From: Akkermansia sp.
GTDB taxonomy: Bacteria > Verrucomicrobiota > Verrucomicrobiia > Verrucomicrobiales > Akkermansiaceae
Assembly: GCA_017628435.1 (NCBI GenBank)
Contig: JAGBZE010000003.1
Coordinates: 1 to 5,833 of the forward strand
Direction of reading: 5' to 3'
DNA length: 5,833 bases
Of the stretch, positions 5,590 to 5,833 are shown piece by piece. A program made the translations under genes and the position numbers. The number at the start of each line of letters is the position of its first letter. Position 1 is the first letter of the stretch. The notes under the pieces were generated by a model that did no database searches, had not been told where the DNA came from, and saw only the letters and a list, made by a program, of their open reading frames with translations.

Positions 5590-5833
5590 GTATCGGTAAT
5601 CTGCTGGAAGTCAAGAATCTGTCTGTCGCGTTCGAAACAGAGCGGGGGCTCTCCACCGCTGTGGATGATATCAGCTTCACGATTCCGCGCGGCTCCTGTG
5701 TGGGTATTGTGGGCGAAAGCGGATGCGGCAAGAGCGTGACGGCGATGAGTCTGGTTCGTCTGCTTCCTCAGCCAACCGGGCACATTACGGGTGGGCAGAT
5801 TCTGTTCAATGGTGAGGATGTGGTTACCATGCC
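5586..5833 (+). CDS. Peptide ABC transporter ATPase, OppD/YejF type (partial, 3' end outside the window)
   Basis: This is the N-terminal 82 residues of a cytoplasmic ATP-binding subunit; the gene runs off the window. The ATG overlaps the stop of the binding-protein gene in an ATGA arrangement, a sign of translational coupling. It opens LLEVKNLSVAFETERG and AVDDISFTIPRG, the standard start of OppD/DppD/YejF proteins. The Walker A motif GESGCGKS is at residues 43-50, followed by VTAMSLVRLLP and the family's ITGGQILFNGEDV. The visible part cannot show whether this is a single-domain OppD/DppD subunit (about 330 residues) with a separate OppF partner, or a fused double ATPase like YejF (about 530). 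The Yej-like permeases favour the second as a guess. Confidence 0.92.
   Translation, partial: MSIGNLLEVKNLSVAFETERGLSTAVDDISFTIPRGSCVGIVGESGCGKSVTAMSLVRLLPQPTGHITGGQILFNGEDVVTM

Overview
The window carries three tRNA genes followed by the first four genes of an ABC-type peptide importer, all on the + strand. It looks chromosomal and bacterial, with moderately high GC and tightly packed genes. The lipoprotein signal on the binding protein suits a Gram-negative-type envelope. The unusually long Yej-type transporter subunits and the weak ribosome-binding sites make me think of Verrucomicrobiota, perhaps an Akkermansia relative. That placement is from memory of similar proteins, not from a marker gene, and is tentative.

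Layout. Positions 18-89 hold tRNA-Thr(CGT). Positions 134-206 and 236-308 hold two identical tRNA-Lys(CTT) genes. A strong intrinsic terminator at 331-366 ends the tRNA unit. A short region with a candidate sigma70-type promoter follows. The transporter operon then begins: a YejB-like permease (455-1780), a YejE-like permease (1784-3376), a family 5 solute-binding lipoprotein resembling YejA (3379-5589), and the start of an OppD/YejF-like ATPase (5586 to the window end, cut off).

How the genes work together. The lipoprotein should capture a peptide or peptide-like ligand outside the inner membrane. The two permeases form the membrane channel, and the ATPase drives import. The closest described relative in layout and sequence signatures is the yejABEF system of enterobacteria, known for microcin C uptake. 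Here the order is B-E-A-F rather than A-B-E-F. The intergenic distances are 3 nt, 2 nt and a 4-nt ATGA overlap, so the genes are almost certainly co-transcribed and translationally coupled.

What stands out. All three complete transporter proteins are longer than their usual relatives. YejB has about 100 extra residues inserted in its first periplasmic loop. YejE has an extra two-helix N-terminus and a periplasmic insertion containing two 24-residue repeats resembling MORN/YwqK-type repeats. The binding protein has about 120 residues before its recognisable domain and is rich in cysteine. Together these suggest an importer with an elaborated periplasmic face. Separately, the leader and trailer of the first tRNA-Lys are complementary and could form a long helix continuous with the acceptor stem. 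I found no sign of a CRISPR array, an insertion sequence, a phage or a defence system.
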